NCBI GenBank assembly: GCA_003290165.1
Contig: QNQO01005778.1
Location: forward strand, 186,001-250,000
Direction of reading: 5' to 3'
DNA: 64,000 bases
Source of the DNA: Berberis thunbergii
Lineage: Eukaryota; Streptophyta; Magnoliopsida; Ranunculales; Berberidaceae
Positions within the stretch are counted from its first letter, which is position 1. Each line of letters starts with the position of its first letter. The notes under the pieces are model-generated. The model saw nothing but the letters and a program-made list of their open reading frames with translations. It did not search any database and was not told the origin of the DNA. Position numbers and translations under genes: made by a program. Below are positions 60,601-64,000 of the stretch, piece by piece.

Positions 60601-61908
60601 GTTCATATATCAATGTTGATTAAGGCAACTTATGGCTGGGTTTTTACATTTTTTTATCATTTATGTTTTAATTCTTTATACCATTGATTAGTTGCTTACA
60701 GTGGATTGGATGGGGTGGTGGATGGTTGTTCCATTGCACTGTTTGAGATGAGCTAACTGAAGTATCTCTTATTTGATTTCACTTGTTTTCCTTTCTTATT
60801 TTAATTCCTAGCTACCAAGTTCCTGTAACCTCAGCGGGATTAGCTTACTCCTTGTATGAGACTAATGTAAGAAATTACAACAAAGAGAGCCACAACTCAT
60901 TAGGTCGTAACTGAAATATGTACAATAACCGTGATATTACTGATTATGATTACCAGCCATAGTAAGATGCTCTAAATCGGAGGAAAAAAAAAGAAGAAAA
61001 ATAAAGCTCCATTTAGACATAAATTTCAGGATATTGGTGGCTTAATGCATGTTTAGGTGCCAAAGAGTGTTGAAGTTAAGTGGATAAGAAACTTTTATAT
61101 ATTATGATTAAAGCAAAACATGAAATATGCTTTCCATGCAAGAGTATTACATACTGCATATGAAAAAACTGAAAATGCAATCTTCTATGATTCTGGATCC
61201 TCGTCTATAAATCAGAGTCATCACTAAAATGCAACTTTTATTCTCTTTTCTAGTGATTAGTATCATCACTTGGGCTTTTAGCCACTTGTCATATTTAGTT
61301 GTTTTTGATAAATTCCTTTTTATATGTTTACATCTTGTTTTGAAGCATATTGTTAGACATTATACCAGTGCACTAACATACTACTATAGGAGCTCATCTG
61401 TCGGTCAGTGCCTACCTTGGATAAAGATGCCAAGGATCAAGAAGTTGAAGAGTTGCCTAACGTTGTTCCTACTGAGAAAAAATGTGTTCCCCTGGAAATT
61501 TTCGAACCTGCAATCGTTGAATCTCACACCGTTCCTACGTCAGTTTCTAGCATGCCACTTGCTGTGAGATCCGAGCAAATACAGACAAAAAACCCTTCTT
61601 ATCCTGATACAGTCATTATAATGAACACTCAAACTTGCGATAAAGAGATGTTAATATCCAGGAGAAGCACATATCAAAAAATCTTAGCTATGGAGAAAGG
61701 CGGATCTCAAGTTGTAGAACGTGAAGTCAACCTTCCTGTGGATCTTATTTTTACTGCTGCAATGTGCTTAGTATGGTACGATTGCATAAATATTGGGAAG
61801 AAAGCAACAAACACTGATGAAGCTTTTTCATGTGTACCTTTGTGGGTAGAGAACATTGCAACAAATATTTTGACATCTCTGAGTTTTGCGTTCAGCAACT
61901 GCATTCTG
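49424..61908 (+). CDS. SHOC1: SHOC1/ZIP2 meiotic crossover protein, 3'-partial (7 exons)
   Basis: SHORTAGE IN CHIASMATA 1 is an XPF-like protein that works with PTD in class I meiotic crossover formation. Exons: 49424-49732, 49936-49998, 50091-50168, 50272-50343, 51599-53559, 59895-60102 and 61390-61908. They give 1,070 open residues in one frame. The family start MRSRFLNVDYFT supports the ATG at 49424. The large exon 5 (653 codons) contains DLDFFLNPRK. Its last two bases (GA) join the G at 59895 to make the E of EHVSASFPFEKFNLIVDYGG, part of the XPF-like core. The last exon has NTQTCDKEMLISRRSTYQKI and ILTSLSFAFSNCIL, as in the family. The following conserved exon is not found before 64000, so the C-terminal part lies beyond the window. 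Intron 5 (53560-59894) is 6.3 kb of nested transposons. Introns 4 and 6 exceed 1.2 kb. Confidence 0.93.
50344..51598. other. SHOC1 intron 4; eroded TIR-like repeat
   Basis: No exon is seen. A block with CAAACATTTTAAATG near 50801 and TATTTAAAACATTG near 51341 may be the ends of an old element of the CAATGTTTTAAA type. The flanking duplication is not convincing. Confidence 0.35.
55437..55757. mobile_element. Small TIR element inside the LTR element
   Basis: The ends CATTGTGTTAAAAAGCG and CACTTTTTAAAACATTG are imperfect inverted repeats like those of the 3553-4664 element. GAGGCGTACGCCTCG lies inside. The flanking duplication is weak. Confidence 0.45.
56053..56646. mobile_element. hAT MITE (TAGGGGTGGG family) inside the right LTR
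   Basis: The element is 56061-56638 (578 bp), with ends TAGGGGTGGG and CCCCATCCCTA. The flanks GTTTTAGT and GTTTTAGC match at 7 of 8 positions. It shares end sequence and CCCGTCCCG-type repeats with the MITE at 43518-43999. It interrupts the right LTR of the surrounding element. Confidence 0.8.
56752..57377. mobile_element. hAT MITE, TIR CAGTGTTCTAAAAA, innermost insertion
   Basis: The element is 56760-57369 (610 bp). It starts CAGTGTTCTAAAAAGCG and ends GATTTTTAGAACACTG. The flanks ATTGTCAA and ATTGTTAG match at 6 of 8 positions. GCGCCTAGG-type subterminal blocks are present at both ends. It lies within the probable Mutator-like insert. Confidence 0.75.
57641..57676. repeat. Poly-T tract
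   Basis: About 35 consecutive T residues lie inside the nested transposon cluster. Confidence 0.9.
59312..59638 (+). pseudogene. Unrecognised coding-like remnant in SHOC1 intron 5
   Basis: A 109-codon frame without a start has only one internal stop (TGA after RANS) and ends in TAG. Its composition is protein-like: acidic and Gly-rich, with blocks DPIMDLSSFTSDSCMDGGD and LTLDLGKEEECNLAAGLFGW, then CGLEEGVLNELM at the end. I do not recognise the family. It is not needed for the SHOC1 frame, which splices from 53559 to 59895. It could be a captured exon or a transposon coding remnant. Confidence 0.35.
60103..61389. other. SHOC1 intron 6; nothing recognised
   Basis: Intron DNA with no supported exon or complete element. 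Confidence 0.45.
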
Positions 61909-64000
61909 GTATTTGCCTTCCTTACCTTCTAAAGATTTAATTTGTCGAAACATTTTTGTCTGAACTAATCTAACGGATAAAACAACATTATATTCTGGAC
62001 TTGAATTTTCTGCTCAATATGTTGTTCTTGAGATTTCCGCTACATGGAAGAAAATTTCCCAGCAGTCCTGGTACCTAACTGTTGATATAATCATATAGTT
62101 ACGCACTATGTTTGTTGTTATTGATTTCTCAGAACTTTCTTAAGCTGTATCTGCTATGATGTGTTTTTGTGTCGAGTACACTTCATATATGGTACTTATA
62201 TTTATTTGACCTGAGTTATATAACTTGTTTAATTTTCCTTTTTCATTTGTAAGAAAAATAAAACAAAAAGGGATACTAGAAAGAGGAGAAAATGAAATGA
62301 AATAAGGACATGGTAACATTGACACTTTAAATGACAAAAGAAAAAAGAAAAAAGAAAAAAGAAAAAAGAAAAAGGAAAGAAGAAAGAAGAAAGAAGAAAG
62401 AAGAAAGAAGAAAGAAGAAAGAAGAAAGAAGAAAGAAGAAATAAATCATTGACCATACCGATGCATGTATATATTTCACCATTTATTTCCTCTTTTCAAA
62501 ATGGAACTCTATTCAACATCTTCCTTGTATACTGAAGGGAATTGGAAGGCCAGTGTCTAGTCAAAACTCAAAACGAAGTAGCTACTCTCTATTCTTGTTC
62601 CTCTTCTAGCCCTACTTCCTGCATTAGAGGAAAAACCAGTACATCTGATGCTTATAGAAGGATTGTTGACAATTTATTGCTCAATCCTTATGAGTTGTAT
62701 ACTTCATATCAAGGGCAGAGCAAGAATTCTCATGGAAGGGGGGCAACTAATTATTGTGTGAGTTAGCGGAGTAATGGACCAACCATTTAAGGAAATGCGA
62801 GGGGGCAAATTGGGGTGAAAGAAGAAATGCATAATTTTTAGGGGGCAATCGGTAGTATTAACCAAGTGGATGGACCCAACTATTCTATAGGTAAATCAAC
62901 AATATTTTCAAAGTTGAATTGCCCCCCTTGTCTCCATAGTGGCTCCACCCATGCTTCATATAATATAACATTAATGGATTAGTTAAAGGATATAACATCA
63001 ATGGATTATGTCAATACAACAGTTGTGTTTCTGATAAAAAAATTAAGAGAGTAAAACATTCACTGGTTCTGTAGATGGTATTGACATTGATTCCATGATA
63101 GATGTTTCTCACGTGTTGGATAGCCTGTAAGAAAGCTGGTTAAAATTGGCAATGTATGGGAATAAATAGCTATAAATCATTTGAAATTTCTATAGAAAGG
63201 AAATTCAGATCAGGTTAATGGTGTGATGTATTAAGATTTTAATCTCCGTAGGGTGGCACTTTTTGGAGGGAACTGAAAAAGTTATAGTACCATCCACTGT
63301 GTTGGAAAGTGTGCTTTTGGGTGTTGAAGTTGATAGACGGGTTTGAAAGATGAGAGGAGAAAGGTTGTTCACCGCTCGTTTTTCTCTAGCTTGGCTTTGG
63401 AATTGAAACTTATAAAAGCTTTCTAAAGAATTTGACCGTTCCTAACATTGATACGATATGCAACTTGTACACCTGATCTGTCCAGAACATTCTGTTTTCT
63501 GCTATGGAAAGTGACAAGGTTTTCACCAGCAAGTGTAACAAACAAAATTTAGAAATTTTGTGAGTGAAAATCATCGCATGTAAGTGTGTATGTTGGCATA
63601 AAACATAAACCATGACCCGTGGCAGACTGGAGGCTGCACATGACATTGTAATTAACCTCAATTTAATTTATAAATAGCTTTTAGAGAGAGCCTTTTGTTT
63701 GGATCAAAGGGAGAGGATAAATTTATTAATAACAATTGCACTTTATGCAATCTGTGTATGTGTGTAAAGCAAGCATTTCAATTTCTCCCACCAAGTATCT
63801 ATAACTTTACGTCTTTACCACATTATTGAGAGGTTGGTCACTAGTGTCATTCAGTTTTTTTTTTTTTGATAATATAGTTTTGTTTTAACTCAAATAGAAG
63901 TCTTTGCTCGTTTGGCCCTAACTTCCTTCATTGAAAGCTAAAGGTAAGCTTGAAAGATTTAAAGTTTAATGGGTTATTTCCATACATGATGCAAAAATTT
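61909..64000. other. SHOC1 intron 7 or beyond; no further exon found
   Basis: The exon at 61390-61908 ends in a GT donor. The next family block (VFEGE-like) is not visible to the window end. A purine repeat lies at 62336-62440, and a possible eroded element with GGGGGCAA blocks near 62735-62940. The gene is probably cut by the window edge. Confidence 0.5.
62336..62440. repeat. Purine-only (AAAAAAG)n and (AAGAAAG)n repeat
   Basis: About 105 bases contain only A and G on the + strand: roughly five AAAAAAG units, then about nine AAGAAAG units. It lies downstream of the last SHOC1 exon seen. Confidence 0.92.

Noticed and set aside
62229..62456. Minus-strand Phe/Leu/Ser-rich ORF
   Set aside because: It is the translation of a purine microsatellite, not a gene.

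Overview
This is a transposon-rich nuclear window from a flowering plant, judged from large spliced genes with GT-AG introns, plastid- and meiosis-type genes and plant hAT, LINE, SINE and TRIM elements. The species cannot be fixed from the sequence. I hand-assembled three protein-coding genes from their exons. (1) A JMJ17/KDM5-type histone H3K4 demethylase (+, 11035-34308): 32 exons, 1,397 residues open in one frame. Its 5' part, with the first half of the JmjC domain, is not found here. (2) A chloroplast bestrophin-like chloride channel of the VCCN type (-, 41134-37975): 4 exons, 406 residues, complete. (3) SHOC1/ZIP2, a meiotic crossover protein (+, 49424 to at least 61908): 7 exons, 1,070 residues so far, running off the 3' edge.

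Layout: 1-11034 has no recognisable exon and is a mosaic of elements (SINE, LTR pair, LINE remnants, two hAT-type elements, a templated insertion). It is either an intron of more than 11 kb in the demethylase gene or DNA upstream of a truncated gene. 11035-34308 is the demethylase gene, with introns holding a LINE, several hAT or MITE copies and an intact 324-bp TRIM. 34309-37974 is a convergent intergenic region with a poly-A-tailed LINE. 37975-41134 is the chloride channel gene. 41135-49423 is a divergent intergenic region with a hAT MITE, a LINE ORF1 remnant, a SINE and a 1.3-kb hAT-type element. That last element ends about 160 bp before the SHOC1 start codon. 49424-64000 is SHOC1; its 6.3-kb intron 5 contains a nest of at least four elements inside one another.

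The three genes have unrelated roles: chromatin (H3K4 demethylation), thylakoid ion balance and meiotic class I crossovers. Nothing suggests they work together. The most unusual material is the mobile DNA: the nested stack, whose order can be read from target-site duplications and paralogous empty sites; the TRIM with 74-bp LTRs; two SINEs with 16- and 18-bp target duplications; and a 32-bp inverted copy sitting inside a local duplication, which looks like template switching. No prokaryotic-type system, CRISPR array or new multi-gene system is visible.
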